Numbered from the stretch's first letter, positions 34,206-46,951 are shown. The stretch is 64,000 nucleotides of DNA from Xiphydria camelus (GCA_963678675.1 OY783194.1:31970278-32034277); one strand, 5' to 3'. Program-made: numbers and translations. Notes: generated by a model not told the origin, from the letters alone.

Positions 34206-35461
34206 CGTGCTGTCCAGATTGGGCGGTTGCTTGAGCGAAGAGACGAGTACAAATTAGAGACCCGCAATCGTTCACATCCCTTGCGAGGGAGACATTTTCT
34301 TACGGAGCTTGCGGAGTCGAGCGACATCGAGAGAGAGTGGATTTCACTTTTCGATCCCCTCGAGAGTAATCCCCGCGCGTCGAGCGATACCGAGATCGAT
34401 ACGCCGTGGAAAAAAGGGATAACGTATTCACGATCAATCGGCTTCGCACGATTCGTCGCACCTACCGCTCCCTCGCACCGACGCCTGGTGAGAACTCACT
34501 GCGTGCCGCCGGAAGGGTCGCTTCGTGGTGGGAAGTCGCGTGTGAGATGCCGCGAACTCGCGCCAGAGTTGTAGATGCGAGCGACGGTTCGCGATTGGAC
34601 GTTTCATCCCCTGACCGAGGTTGGCGGCGGCTATCGCCGACGCGCATACATGGGAGACCGCCGCTCCAACCCCTTCGAGTCCCCTCCTTCTCCGCCCTTA
34701 AGATAGACCGAGCTGCAGTGTCCGGTGGAGGACAACGACGTTCGCCGTTTCGATTACTAACCGGGCGCGCGTCGTTAGTTATTGTCTCCGTCGCTCGGTC
34801 AACCGTCCGGCGATGCGGTGCCCGGGTAGCGTGACAGTCATCGCGAGTCACCTTGACATTGCATCGCGTAGCAGTCGCAGCACGCGTGACGGAACTGGAA
34901 GCGCAGGACGAACGTATCTCTCCCCTCGACACGAACGTGGCATTTCGATCGGGATCGGTCGATCGGCACGCGCTTGTGGTTGACTTTATGAGATTTGTTT
35001 TTAAGTTGACGGATAGGAGTACGGCTCGACGCAGTCGGATCGGCGTTTGGTGACGCGGCTCCGAGGACGCGGCGGTGTAATCTGAAAGTAAAATTTCTTG
35101 GCTCTCTTCCACGGGTTTTCCGGCCTGGAATTGGACGCTCGTTCTCGTATCCGGATTCGGGTAGGGCAATGACAATATTTTTAAGCAGGTGGACTGCCGA
35201 CTCACGCGAGTTTTCAGCTGCTTTTTATCTGAGCCGAATTACGTTTTTAACGATCGCTCTTAATCTACCTAATGCTGCCGTGGGTGCGGTCGCCGCCACG
35301 TGGTTTCGTGATAGACTGAAATGATTCTTGGATATTTTGCGAGGAGACGTAATGACGTCGCGTCGCGTCGTTCTCTCTTTTGCTTCATTTTTGCGAGCAA
35401 ATGCTTTTAATTAGCATCAGTCGAGGAGCTATTCGATTAAAGATATTCCAAATGGCACGTC
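34206..35461. promoter_or_regulatory. CpG-rich 5' flank of Drip
   Basis: GC-rich region just upstream (minus strand) of the first Drip coding exon, best candidate for its promoter and untranslated leader. The 247-codon minus-strand frame here has no domain and is read as chance. No TATA or initiator can be fixed. Confidence 0.35.
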
Positions 35462-36734
35462 AAGGGGTGTCTTTTAGTTCTGGGGATTTTGAAAATAGCT
35501 AATGGGAATTTTTCAGGTGATAGTTTATCCGAGTACACCGATACGTGAGATGTAAATCGTTCTATCAGTATTGAATCCTTATTGGTTAATATTTCAGGGG
35601 CGTCTTTCAATTCTGGGGGCTTTGAAAATAGCCCATAGGGGAATTTTTCAGGTGATAACGATTCAACAGATGAAAATCACTCAATCGATATTCAATTCTC
35701 ATTGGTTAATATTTAATTTCAACGAATAAACATAGACATAAATCTCACTGAGCAATCATCTGCTGGACTAGTGTCCTTTGAATAAAATTTAATATTTCCT
35801 GAAAGTCAAAAAAAAAAAAAATACGCCATATCTTTTACACGTCCCGAAATAACTCTACTTAGATAATAGCTACGAAGTTAAAAAAAATTGTTCGACTTAG
35901 CGGAATAATCTAAAGGTCGCTAGCGCGGTTGAATTTACTGTAAGTAGACAAATAATTCTAATAGGTACTGCTTGAAATATTGTCGCTTTTTAAATTTTGT
36001 TAGCCATCATGAATTTGAATGGTCATTGCCTGCGACTTTCTTAATGTAATAATACATTTTTAGACGATTTGAAATAAAAAACCGCGCTAGTGGCCGGGTA
36101 ATAGTTTGATACGATCGATCAAAATTGAGTATGACGCATAAAAATAAGCAGGGAAAGAGATATTTCGAGACTATTGATTTGCGTGAATTTTGCCAACATA
36201 CAATAATGCTAAAAGACGCCCCTTAATGTCATTCGATAAACATCTACTCTCACTGAGCAGCCACGTCTGCTGAACTAGTGTGCCTTGAATAAAACTGAAT
36301 ACTTCCTAAAAGGCAAAAATCGAAAATACGATATACGTGTCACGCGATTCGCAGTAGCTCACAATAAAGAGAATAGATACGATGCTGTAATACATTGTAT
36401 TGAATTCAGCGAAATAATTTACAGGCTACTACCGTGTCCGAATTTGCTGCAAGTACGCGATAAATCTAATATTGCTCGAATTATTAGTGCCTGTTAAATT
36501 TAATTGAAACCACGTTAGCCGTCATGCTCATCGTTTGCGATTTTCTGAATTGAATAATAAATTTTTAGACTATTAAATGGAAAAAAAATAATACGGTAGC
36601 GGTATGTATATAATTAAATAGAATGGATTAACATTTATTTTAGTGGATAAAAGTAAGCAGAGATGGAGATATTACGAGTCTACTAATTTGAGTAAATTTT
36701 GCCAACTTCCAAAAAAGCTAAAAGTCGCACCTTA
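35462..36734. repeat. H2, family H element split by H3
   Basis: Left CAAGGGGTGTCTTTTAG; interior resumes at ATGTCATTCGATAAACATC after H3; right AAAGTCGCACCTTAA (decayed). Confidence 0.75.
35595..36224. repeat. H3, family H element inside H2
   Basis: CAGGGGCGTCTTTCAATTC to AAAAGACGCCCCTTA, complete 630-bp copy. Confidence 0.8.
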
Positions 36735-37485
36735 ATCAAGTTTTCCATTTTCCATGTCGCTGTATCATTGGTAAAAGTATTCGTTCTGTCATTGTCTGAA
36801 AAACTTCCTATTTACATCCTTATTTACGTATCTACATCTATTCAAAAAATACCTTACCCCACACCGAAGCCTTGCGAAGACTTCTTCATACACAGGTCAC
36901 AACTATCAGTGGAAGACCTTATCGCGGGTTTCAATTGCAAGATCTACCGACCTCGCTAAGATCGACTGTTGGATACCATCTAAAATTAGCTCGTACCTAC
37001 ATATACCTACATATGTGTATGCCGAGTGTTGGTAGCTCGACGTCGTCGAAGGAAACCGTCGCAGAGGGTCTCTCGGGTGGACCAATAATTAGAGGACGTG
37101 GGATAGCGTTGAGCTATGCGCGAAAATTACAACTCCGGTGATTTTTCTACAGGATTTCGCGCAAACGATAATTGGTACAATTCGCACCTACGTCTTTCCT
37201 TCGGCGAGCCCCGTCACCGCGTATTTCACCCTCGGTACCCTTGTTGCGGTCATCGTCGGCAATGCAGCGATGGCGAGTTCGCGTGCAGATAACACCGGGA
37301 TAATTAGCATAGGTAAGGTCACTCCCGGGTAGTGGCATAGGAGATAGCAGAACGCTACAGGGAATTGCACATTCCGCACTAATCGATGTCCAGCGTCGCC
37401 CGTCATTACGCTTATAGGCGGAGTTGTCCCCATATAGACTCCGCGCGTTCGTACTTTTTTCTTTCGCTTTTTGTTAGCAGACCCG

Positions 37486-37682
37486 TACTGCGAAAAAGAG
37501 TGTTTCGAAATGTAGCAATTAATCTCAGAAAGTACGGGGGAAAAATTCCAGGTAAGAAATGTTATGATGGGATAGTTATGAATTCGGTTAAACAGTATTT
37601 AACCAAATTTGTTACCTGAAGTTTTTCCCTATACTTTCTGGGATTGATTTCTGTCTCCTGTAACATCACTTTTCTCTTAGTG
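37486..37682. repeat. F1, palindromic MITE
   Basis: TACTGCGAAAAAGAGTGTTTC to ATCACTTTTCTCTTAGTG. The arms carry AGAAAGTACGGGGGAAAAAT and its inverse. Confidence 0.8.
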
Positions 37683-37713
37683 CGTGTGTGTGGAAAACTG
37701 ACAATTTTTATAC

Positions 37714-37926
37714 CACATCAGGCTAAACCTACTCGCCAGGGAAGAAACTTCAATCACTATTATCTCATTATTTATGAACTGTTGACCTACATCGACATAA
37801 GACTTTGTTGCAGATAAAGATGTAATCTTTAAAAAAGTATTATACAAATATGAGCCAAAAACTTACAGAGACTGAGATAATAATGATTAAATCTTCTTTC
37901 CTGGTAAATAAGTTTAGTCCCATATG
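37714..37926. repeat. A9, family A MITE
   Basis: CATCAGGCTAAACCTACTCG to AATAAGTTTAGTCCCATATG. Confidence 0.85.
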
Positions 37927-38446
37927 ATATACATACAATCACTTTTCATAATCGTCTCTCCATAGAAATGTCTCATATGTGAGATTCCATAGGAATGTCC
38001 GTTACTGTAAAGTGGGTGTGTCTGTTTCATTTGCACGCAAAAGGAGGCTCAACCCGTGCGTCGAATCAACTCAGACTGAATTATCGTTATTATTAGCGTT
38101 GTTACGACTGACGGTATACAAGCGCAATGTGGGAGACAAGTATATCGAAGTTCGAGTGCTTCGCAAGACCCCTGGTAGTCTTCAGAGCGAAAACTTTTCA
38201 AAGGCCCGTCAAAGGAGTAGATTGTACGAGCTCCTTCAACGTAAATAGCGCAGACCTCGACCCGTTAATCCGTGATCCAACGCAGCGCTCCCGCTTTATC
38301 AACCCAACGAAGTAATCGCGAGCGCGGAAGAGCGACGAGAAATTGAAAAAGTCGCGCGCGCGGCCCCGAGAGCTAGGCCGCGTCGCGGTCCCCGTGCGGC
38401 GGCGTCCGGCGGCAAGCCATCCATCGGGCGTCGCGAGCGACGGGTA

Positions 38447-38831
38447 CACGGAGAAAAATAGAGCTCAAATTGGACGAAATTATGCTTGAATATTTGAGTT
38501 AAAAATACTAATATGCGGTAAAGCTGAAACAGATTGATAATTTACCATTTTTAAGTGATCAATTTATAAAGCATGCGCTTTTGCCGTCAGACATACGGTA
38601 TAATAAAACTCATTATATTAGTAATGAAAAATGACGATTTCAATGTTATCATCTTAAACACTATAGCAAATTTTTAACTATCTGCATAGTGAGATTTACT
38701 TCATTTCGATTTTTCCTATTTTCATTGTATGTAATATGTGATGCGTAATAAGTATTTGTTAAGTAACACTTCGAACTTTTAACCACAGCAGTGTAATTTC
38801 TACTCAGAACTGAGTCTCGTTTTTCTACGTG
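38447..38831. repeat. X, decayed element with CACGGAGAAAAA end
   Basis: Left CACGGAGAAAAATAGAGCTC, right GAGTCTCGTTTTTCTACGTG (loosely inverted). Interior AT-rich, pairing not clear. Confidence 0.4.
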
Positions 38832-39448
38832 TAATCGATAGTTATAGTTTCTCCGAGCCGGTTCCCGATCGTCTGTCGCGATTATTCGATCCCGCAGAAG
38901 CGGAATGACTCGAGTCATCTCCGCGCATACCTTCACGAGACGCTTGGCAGCGACCGCGAATAACGACAGGACGAGGCGATGCCGTCTTTTTGTACGAACA
39001 ATTCCCGTCTCTTTTCTGAAAGCGGTTGCGGGAGACGACGTGGTTCCGCGACAAGTGCGACCGGTACGCGGCCACAACTGGATGGGCGCACAGTTTCTCC
39101 GATCTAGAAAAGGTGAGGTGGGACGCAACCTGACCTCTTTGTACACCTGCGACGATAGTAAACCTCATCGGTACGCGAGACTTTTATTCGAAAACGTTTG
39201 AATTTCTTCCGCGGGTTATTGGTACTGACTGCAGCATCTTACGAAATCTCTGTGAGACGCCTGCGTTTGTGCTTTAAAATTAACTCGATCAACGGACCCA
39301 GCCGCACAATACTGCCGCGCTTTACGGAATAAACAATTTCGAAAGGCCGTGGGCTTCTAAGAACCCCTTGAAATAGCTCATAAATTGTTGATATTTTCGA
39401 AACGCAGCGAGGTCGCAATCGAGATCGCACCGTGTAGCGAGCGATGTA

Positions 39449-39960
39449 TACTGGAAAAAATAATAGGTAGTATCTAACAAAATATTTTTGAACCAAGAAC
39501 ATAATACGATCTTAAAATTTTTGAGGAATATAAATTCTTGGTCGAAGAGAGTATATATATTTTGGATTCAAGAGTACCTTCGTTGGGACAAGAAATTTTT
39601 CCTGCGCGAAAGAAAACAATTACTCAAGCCTACACAGAAAAAAAGAATTAATCAGATCTTTTTCATATATTAATTTGATATTTCTTTCTTACAATCACCA
39701 TACTATTTATTCCACGTGATTGTAAGGGGAAGTGATATTTAATCGACGTACTCCGAAATTTCATTGATATACATATAAATAAATAGTTACTTATATACGA
39801 CTCCGCAAGTAATTTTCAGTAGATCCAACTAATTCCTTTCCTCTGTGTATCAAATATTTTCTTGCGCGAGGAAAACCATGGCTTGATTCTGGAATTATAT
39901 CATGTTTTCGAGCTAAGAAAATATTTCTTTTGGCATCGGTAATTATTTTTTTTTTCAGTG
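39449..39960. repeat. C5, family C element with insert AA
   Basis: TACTGGAAAAAATAATAGG to AATTATTTTTTTTTTCAGTG; C sequence on both sides of AA. Confidence 0.75.
39633..39847. repeat. AA, element inside C5
   Basis: CACAGAAAAAAAGAATTAAT to CTAATTCCTTTCCTCTGTG, flanked by TA; C consensus CCTATCAAAT is restored when it is removed. Confidence 0.7.
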
Positions 39961-40624
39961 GTGAGGCCTCGGGCATCTGCGTCTGACTCAAATTAGAAAA
40001 CGAAGCCGTTTCGTTCCACCCGCCGCGACGGGTCTCGTTTATAGACGTGATTCCGGGCTGGAATGAGGAAACACGTTTCCCCTATTGGAATATATGTATA
40101 TGCGTAAGAGAATCATGTGCGAGCTCCGTCGGGAAGTTACTAATTCGAGAGAGGCATTATACGCGAACAGATTTGGCCGGCCGTGGGGGCGTTGGATTAC
40201 GAGCTGTAAAATGCTAAGCAGCCCAACGACGACGACTACGGCCGAGCGCCTGGGCTGCCTTGGGCTCGTCATTGTTATATTCAGAGATTAACGTCATCGA
40301 GCGCGTTAGATAGGGACGAGACGAAACAGGATGAAGAAGAGAATACCGCCGTTCTTGGCTATTCTGCTGGGCACAATTTCTCAGTTTTCGTATCAGTTGT
40401 AACGTCGCCTCGTGTAAATTTATTGATTAGCGTCACCGGTCGCGCCAAATGGAATGGAATGGAGCAGAGTGAGAAGAATACCGCCGTTCTTGGCTAATCT
40501 TCGTGAATTTTTATCGCATCGCATAAATATTACGACGTCCTCGTTACGTGAAATTATCGTATCGCGGCTGTAGAGCAAACGCATCATGTACCCGTTTGAC
40601 GCGTCGTATCTGATGTTTTCTCAG

Positions 40625-41097
40625 ATAAAGAAAAATTGCGCAAAAAATGTGGAATTTCCATTATCTCCGTTCTCTCGCGCAGGTATTTTTGTTTTCACTC
40701 GGGGCACCGGAAATTCGCCGGGCATTTCTTCACAAGGGGTGAGAATAGCAAAGGATTATCACTTGTCTCGACACGGCTTTTACGCATTTCCGCTTTCACA
40801 CTGAGAGAAAAAACGGTATTCAATTAAATCTGCGTTTGCAGATGGAGAAATGCAAAATTAGTCGCTCCGACTGATAAATTTGGTTATAACGATTAATGGC
40901 TATTTGAAGGAAACAGGTTGTAGTCCATTTGAGTTAATTATTAATTCAAGTAGTTACTCAAGAAAAAATGCGCAACGGATTTCCGGTGCCCTATTTCTGC
41001 CCCGCCTGTAAATTTGTCTGAATGAAAAGAAGCCTACGCGAGAACGGAGACAATGGAAATTCCGTAGCTTTTGCGCAATTTTTCTTTATCCGCGCTA
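40625..41097. repeat. Y, inverted repeat with arms of about 110 bp
   Basis: ATAAAGAAAAATTGCGCAAA and TGGAATTTCCATTATCTCCG at the left match the inverse at 41025-41097; GGGCACCGGAAAT (40701) pairs with ATTTCCGGTGCCC. A lone CACTGAGAGAAAAAACGG lies at 40799. Confidence 0.65.
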
Positions 41098-41291
41098 TTT
41101 ATCATCTATTTAGTTAAATCTGCATTCCCCCACCCGTAACCGCCAATTTAGTCAAATTTGCTATACATTTTTACCTTAGCGCATAAAGCTCATTATCGCG
41201 CGCGCTTTAGAGATCAATAACTATTCGAAAAAAAAAATCATTTAAAAATAAATATTTGCAAAAAAAATCATTAAGAAATAAATATAAATAT

Positions 41292-41540
41292 GTAGAGTGG
41301 CGGGGCTAATTGATCTAAGCGCCAAAAACATTTTTCCCAGGAAAATAAGAAAAACTGCCCATATCAGTGAAACCAAACTGACATTTGACCACCTTTCGAC
41401 GGCTGATACAACGAAAGGGAAAGCGCATTGGCACTTAAATCATTTAGCTCTGCATTGGCCTTGGCGCATAGGTCATTTTGTGGAAGAAATCCGAAATCAT
41501 GGAATTTTGGCACTTAGATCAATTAGCTCCGCCGCTCTAC
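41292..41540. repeat. Z, 249-bp MITE
   Basis: GTAGAGTGGCGGGGCTAATT to AATTAGCTCCGCCGCTCTAC, arms of about 36 bp, with ATA-rich flanks on both sides. Confidence 0.85.
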
Positions 41541-42175
41541 ATATATGGCCGTCGAAGATTTTTACTTACTGCAGTCGCGCGCGCGCCCGATTGCTCGGCC
41601 GTTCGGAGAGCGTCGAGACTGCGCCGCGTGCGGTCCAAAACCCCGCGGCGCGGCCGCTACAACAATCCGAGCGATAACGTAGAACGCGCTAATCTCGCGA
41701 CGGTAAATGAAATCCCATACCGTCGCGCTATCCGACGGTAAACATTCCCCTCGATCGCTGCAGCCGCAACGTCACGTGTCGCGCGCACCTCTCGAAACGA
41801 TCTGCGAAGCAGAGATGAGAACAGCGTGATCGCGAAGTGAAAGATAATCTGAGCGCCCCGGCGGCCTTAACCGTGCGCTCGCGCGAAATTAGTTCCGCCT
41901 GTGATTTTTCGATCTTTCAACGATGCAACACCTTTTTGCGCGACCCGCCGCGCTGCTGCCCTCGCTCCGGCGTTACGCAACAGGAGACACGGCTACCGCG
42001 TTTCGGACCCGCATTGTCAAGGTCCGGTACACGCGGCCGGACCGCGGTGCGCGCGTCGCTTACTACGCTTCCATCGCGCGAAAGACGTCGCGTTTAATTC
42101 CGTACGCGCGGCGCTCGTCCCGCAGCGACGATCTAACGGGGATTATCGAGGCGATTGCGTAAAATTCGCGACGTA
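41541..42175. other. CpG-rich stretch, no gene seen
   Basis: GC-rich intergenic DNA between Drip and Prip; short frames only. Confidence 0.4.
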
Positions 42176-43073
42176 GATGGAGAAAACGGTTTATTTGTAG
42201 TTGATAAAGGTTTGTTTGAGTATGGCGAAAAAAACATTTTGTTAGACCAAGTTAATTCTCGTTAACTGTTACGATATTTCGTTGGCACGATTAGATCCTC
42301 CGAAGCAACTATTTGAGTGAAAAAATGAATGTTTTAATAATTAACACATACTTTCTTATCCTAATGGAATGTTTATTTCGCCGTACTTGAAATTAAATAC
42401 ATTTATGCGACGAAATAAATATTTCGTTCGTAGAAAAAAAAGTATACGGTTATTATTAAAACGTTTAGTCATTTAAACGGTTTTCTTAAACACGGTGTCT
42501 GGCAAAATGTGAAAAAGAAATTTCCTGACTTTTCCAGGTTTTCCAGTCCGCATAACTAAATTTCTAACTATAGATCTGGCATAAAGTTTAACGCATCAAT
42601 CATTTTTCATCGAATGAGCAAACTAACTAATTCATAGAACGGGTTATGAAAGCTGAGGAATAATTATTAAAATAATTTAATTTTGTTAAGTCATATTATT
42701 ATTTAACGGCTTTTTTTTAGAACAGAAAAGAACTTAGATATGTACACATATACCTACGTATAGAAGACTTTTTTCAGATTTCTATATGAACCCTTAAACA
42801 TTTTAAGAAATTAAAAGTCAAGCTATTCATAAAGTTTGAGTATTTTTGAAAAATTCTAGAAAATTCTTTATTTTCCTTGACTTTCCCATGACTTTTCACT
42901 GACAATTCCAGATTTTCCAGAATTCCCTGACCGCTGGACACCGTGCTAAAGGATCTAATCGTGCCAAATAAATATCGCCACAGTTAACAGATATTAACTT
43001 CGTGCAATAAAATGTTTATTTCGCCATATTTGAAATGACATTCATCAACTCTTAATGAACCGTTTTCCCGGTG
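42176..43073. repeat. D9, family D element split by AC
   Basis: ATGGAGAAAACGGTTTATTT to GAACCGTTTTCCCGGTG; also a partial internal duplication (GCGACGAAATAAATATTTCG at 42407). Confidence 0.75.
42491..42945. mobile_element. AC, hAT-like non-autonomous element inside D9
   Basis: CACGGTGTCTGGCAAAATG to GACCGCTGGACACCGTG, 455 bp, with inverted CTGACTTTTCCAGG / GAATTCCCTGACC-type subterminal repeats. Ends resemble the GTGTCC class of hAT elements. No clean 8-bp duplication, so the class is tentative. Confidence 0.55.
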
Positions 43074-43770
43074 TACGTGTCTCTCGACGCATCCGGACAT
43101 TATGAGCAGTCACGGTGCGCTGCAACGCGCGGTCTCGCATTGTCCGAACGGAACACGCGTGCAGGACGCTTTCTCTCTCTCTTCACGGCTAATTACCCCT
43201 GCAACGGGGTCCCCTCCCCCGATTCGCGCCGTGCTTCTATCCGTCTTCCGGCTTCCTCTGTTATACACGCGCGCACCTATCGCGACTTTTTGGACGCTCG
43301 GAATCGGCAGTGACGAGTATCGGCGGACGATAACGATAAGCGCGACCGCGGTATATCCGCTCCGTTGCGAATAAAAGGACATTCCTCGTCGCGCTCTCAA
43401 CGCGGAGTCAAGGTCGCGGCTCGGTCCTCCGCGCGCGCGCTTCCACTCTGGCCGACATTCGCCTTCGCGATGACGATTCTCCGTTTCCGCGTGGCGTGCA
43501 GTCGTGACCGGGCGAATATAGATTTGACGTACGCACGGTGATGGTATCCCGTGGCGTATCGACTAAACGAGGGGGGTCTGATGTAACGCACGCGACGGGC
43601 GCGGGGACACGCAACTCGGGCTTTCGACGTGTTCGTGGATATTTTAGAGAGTGTCGGTTCGACTGAGATTCGTCGCTGCGTTTTGCATAGCTTGAAGCAT
43701 ACTGGAAAAATTAACTTGCCGATCCAACTAATCGTCGGTATGAGAATAGGGGTAAAAGCATTTCTGTACT

Positions 43771-43907
43771 TCAGAGCCGGACTATGTTAAGTCGAAAATT
43801 GTAGTTTTGAGATAATTGAGTTTAAAATACTTAATGGAATGTTTAGTATAACTTAACATATAAAACCCATTTTCGGCAAAAATGGACTTAACATAGTTTG
43901 GCTCTGA
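43771..43907. repeat. S, 137-bp palindromic MITE
   Basis: TCAGAGCCGGACTATGTTAA to TTAACATAGTTTGGCTCTGA. Confidence 0.8.
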
Positions 43908-44098
43908 GAGGTACAGATTTATTTAAGACAAGTGTATGTTCATTGGATTGAACGAATCTGTACTGAGAAAAAGGATGATTCGAGATGTAGGTAGCAATCA
44001 ATTCCAGAAAGTATGGGGAAAAGACTTCCGGTAAGAAATGTAGTGATGGGACAGTTATGAGTTCGGTGAAGTGCTATATAATGTGTAGGATTTATACC

Positions 44099-44568
44099 GT
44101 ATGAAACTAAATTTATTCGCCAGGAAAGAAACATCGATCACTATTACAGTCGGACCACGATTATGCGAATCTCAATTATCCGAATCGTCGATTATGCGAA
44201 CGCTTTTACACAGTATCCGAACTAATTTAGGATTTTTTAATTGTGTTACTTTCAAAATAAGTACAAGTACAATGTCTTTTTTTAAACAGTACTAGTATGG
44301 CTGATTCTCTATGAAATGGCAGCCAAAGGTGCACGATTACTTCAACCTGTATGATTGCACGCGCGCGCGCTAAAGGCAGCCGAAGTTGTACAATTACTTC
44401 AAACTTATGTGATTGATTAAAAACTTATAATTTTATCGTTTGTTAATTATATTCTACTATCTAGTGATTTTGTGTATGTTAAATGAATAAAAAAGTGCTG
44501 TAATACAAAATTCATGCTTTCAGTTTTTCATTTTTTATCTTATTTCAGTTTTTTATCAGCCTCATATA
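44099..44568. repeat. A8, family A MITE inside F2, holding W
   Basis: GTATGAAACTAAATTTATTC at the left; TTATCAGCCTCATAT at the right; most of the right arm is lost. Confidence 0.6.
44147..44550. mobile_element. W, pogo-like element, right end not found
   Basis: Left terminus CAGTCGGACCACGATTATGC preceded by TA, with repeated GATTATGCGAA / AATTATCCGAA subterminal motifs, typical of pogo/Tigger elements. The right inverted end is missing; the end given is approximate. Confidence 0.5.
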
Positions 44569-45338
44569 TATATGATACTTGCTGTACAGGACTGAATAGG
44601 ATTTAAATTTACGTCTGATAGAGGTAAATATTTAACAGAATTCACATAACTGCACTATCACTAGATTTCTTACCTGGAACCATTTCCCCACATACTTTCG
44701 GAAATTGATTGCTACATTTGAAAACATCATTTTCCTCAGTGTATTATTGATTCACACTTGATTCAAATAAAACATACTCGATTCAACGACAATTTGTCTG
44801 ACCTAAATAAATACGTTCTTGTCACTATTCACATCGACGGTTACTTAGATTGGCAAATTATTTTTCTACGTGCAGTGAGACCTGCGGCTGTGCGGAATGC
44901 GGCATTCGCTGCCGGTCCAAAGCGTGATTTACACGTATAATGACGAAGATTCTCATCGATGATTCATAGTAATTTTACCATAGTTGTGTATACGACAAAT
45001 ATTTATAACCGTCCCAATGCAGGCCAAACGATCGGAAATATGAAAAGAATCGCGATTGACGAAGGTTCCGCCGTTCGATATTGTGGTTTTCTTATCGATT
45101 CGACGTTACAAATATAGATCGAATGGGGCGACGCAGCTGCAGGAATCTCGATGCATGGTCATCGCCGTTGAAAGTCGTTCCTAGAACGCAAGGGTATCCC
45201 GTTTCGTTCGTTCTTCTTTTTGCACCGACCTGATTCGGGAGATCGAAGAGGAGCAAGGCTCCTCTTCGTTCGTTATCGTTTTTTCGGTCGTGAACGTTAC
45301 CCGGTCATCGCGCTGCGGGTTGTTGTCGGGGAACGACC

Positions 45339-45351
45339 CCCCCCCCCCCTT
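45339..45351. repeat. poly-C run
   Basis: About thirteen consecutive C within GGAACGACC...TTTCTC; likely to be length-variable. Confidence 0.7.
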
Positions 45352-45711
45352 TCTCTTCACGGTAAATACGGAAATAAAAGAAGTAGTAAAAATGTGGGCT
45401 ACGCGACGCCGGGAGAAATTCTTCTCCATTGAGATACGCGTTTCTTCTTCGATTGGGGAATTAGTAATTATTTATTCGACCGATTGCGATTCGTATATTA
45501 TATTGATCGAGGAAAAAATACTGAAAAAAAGCAATATCAGGTAGGAACTGTTCTGGAAATCGGAAACATGGGATGTCTCCACCGCCCTGTAAAACCAACG
45601 GGACCAACGGCGCTATTCTGTACAAAAGTGTAAGCTCTATAAAGTACAAGATTCAATAAAGTCACATAAGAAAACTAAAATAAACATAATTTCACAGAAT
45701 AGTACAGAATA

Positions 45712-45998
45712 CACCGAGAGAAATAATTGCTAGTGTCAAAAAAATGTTTCTCGAATGAAGAACATGTGATCTTACAAATTTGTAAGAATACAGATTCTTA
45801 AAAAGAACCTTATATATTCTCGATTTAAGAGTACCTTCGTTGGGACAAGAAATTCTTCCTGCGCGAAATAAAAAAATTACTCAAACTTATCATATGTTTT
45901 CGTGCACGAAGAAAATCATGGCTCGATCCTGGAATTATACCATGTTTTTCATCGAAGAAAACATATTTGTCGCCACTAGGAATTATTTTTCTCAGAGT
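45712..45998. repeat. C6, family C element
   Basis: CACCGAGAGAAATAATTGCT to GGAATTATTTTTCTCAGAGTG. Confidence 0.8.
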
Positions 45999-46390
45999 GC
46001 AGCATCCTAAATCTACCACTAAATTACCTTTACTTCAAAACCTGAAATGTATTTGCTCGAATTTTTCTTAAATCTCACATTTACAGCCCACGCTAAAGAC
46101 GTACTCCACGTTTCATTAGATCTTTCGCTGGCTTACCTAATGGTATCTTCGAAACATCCAAACCATGTGCGAATATCGATCTGCCCGTATCCTTTCCACG
46201 TGTCGCCAAGATGCACCGCGAGCAGCGGGCACGTATACACGGCAGAAGGGATTCTTCCAACTTTTAGCCGCGCGCGCGATACACGTATATCCCTACTCCG
46301 TAGCCCGCCGAGTAGAGTGCCAGAGCCTCGCAGTCCCAGGACGGACGCGCGGCTAAGAGATACCTATATGAGATTGGGAGTCGCTATAGC

Positions 46391-46613
46391 ACAGCTCAGT
46401 TGTTGCTCAGGAACTGCGACGGAGAGGCTCCCCACTGCCTTCTCGCCGTGGCACCGTACACGATCGGTTTCGTCCCGGTTTTTTCATCACACGTTCTCGG
46501 TCCCTCGCATCGTCGAGTTATTCCCGTGGTGCGAACAAAGCCGTCGAATTCCCGAAGGAGAGGAATCTTGTTAACGAGTGCCGATCCGTTTCCACACGAA
46601 CTTCAGGGTGAGT
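46391..46613 (+). promoter_or_regulatory. possible Prip upstream promoter and untranslated exon
   Basis: A GC-rich patch contains CTCAGTTG (close to the arthropod initiator TCAGT) near 46394, a TATA-like CTATATGAG about 30 bases before it, and about 210 bases further on a good donor (CAGG followed by GTGAGT at 46608). Because the Prip ATG follows an acceptor directly, an upstream untranslated exon must exist; this is one candidate, not proof. Confidence 0.22.
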
Positions 46614-46671
46614 GTAGTTGATAGTGGTTTCGTTACTTTTACGAGCACGCTGTTTAATAAGAGGACGCGTA

Positions 46672-46951
46672 CACGGAGAAAAAGGATTGTTAAGAAATCA
46701 TGGGAGAACCCATGAATGTTTACAGTTTCCTTCATTGAAGTTTTTAATGAATCACAGCATACTTTTTACAGTTCGTAATAATACAAATATCAGTTTATAC
46801 GGTAAAGTTTACATATTTCCCGTTAATAATATGCGTCGGGTGTTTACGGGTTTATGCTGCAATGAACTGTAAAAAGTACGCTGTCTGTTTAAAAAATTCA
46901 ATGTCTCACCTGGAGATTCGCTGTAAAAATGACTAATCCCTTTTCCCCGTG
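46672..46951. repeat. T, palindromic MITE
   Basis: CACGGAGAAAAAGGATTG to GACTAATCCCTTTTCCCCGTG; inner arms AGCATACTTTTTACAGTTC / GAACTGTAAAAAGTACGCT. Flanked by GTAC on both sides. Confidence 0.8.

Larger units (their letters stand above)
43962..44741. repeat. F2, family F element holding A8
   Basis: ACTGAGAAAAAGGATGATTC to AACATCATTTTCCTCAGTG; arms as in F1 (AGAAAGTATGGGGAAAAG / CCATTTCCCCACATACTTTC). Confidence 0.8.

Noticed and set aside
34462..35205. 247-codon open frame on the minus strand upstream of Drip exon 1
   Set aside because: No recognizable domain, low-complexity basic composition in a CpG-rich promoter-like region; treated as non-coding.
46047..46574. 175-codon plus-strand frame
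   Set aside because: Starts beside repeat C6 and shows no family; the region is better explained as a possible promoter or untranslated exon.
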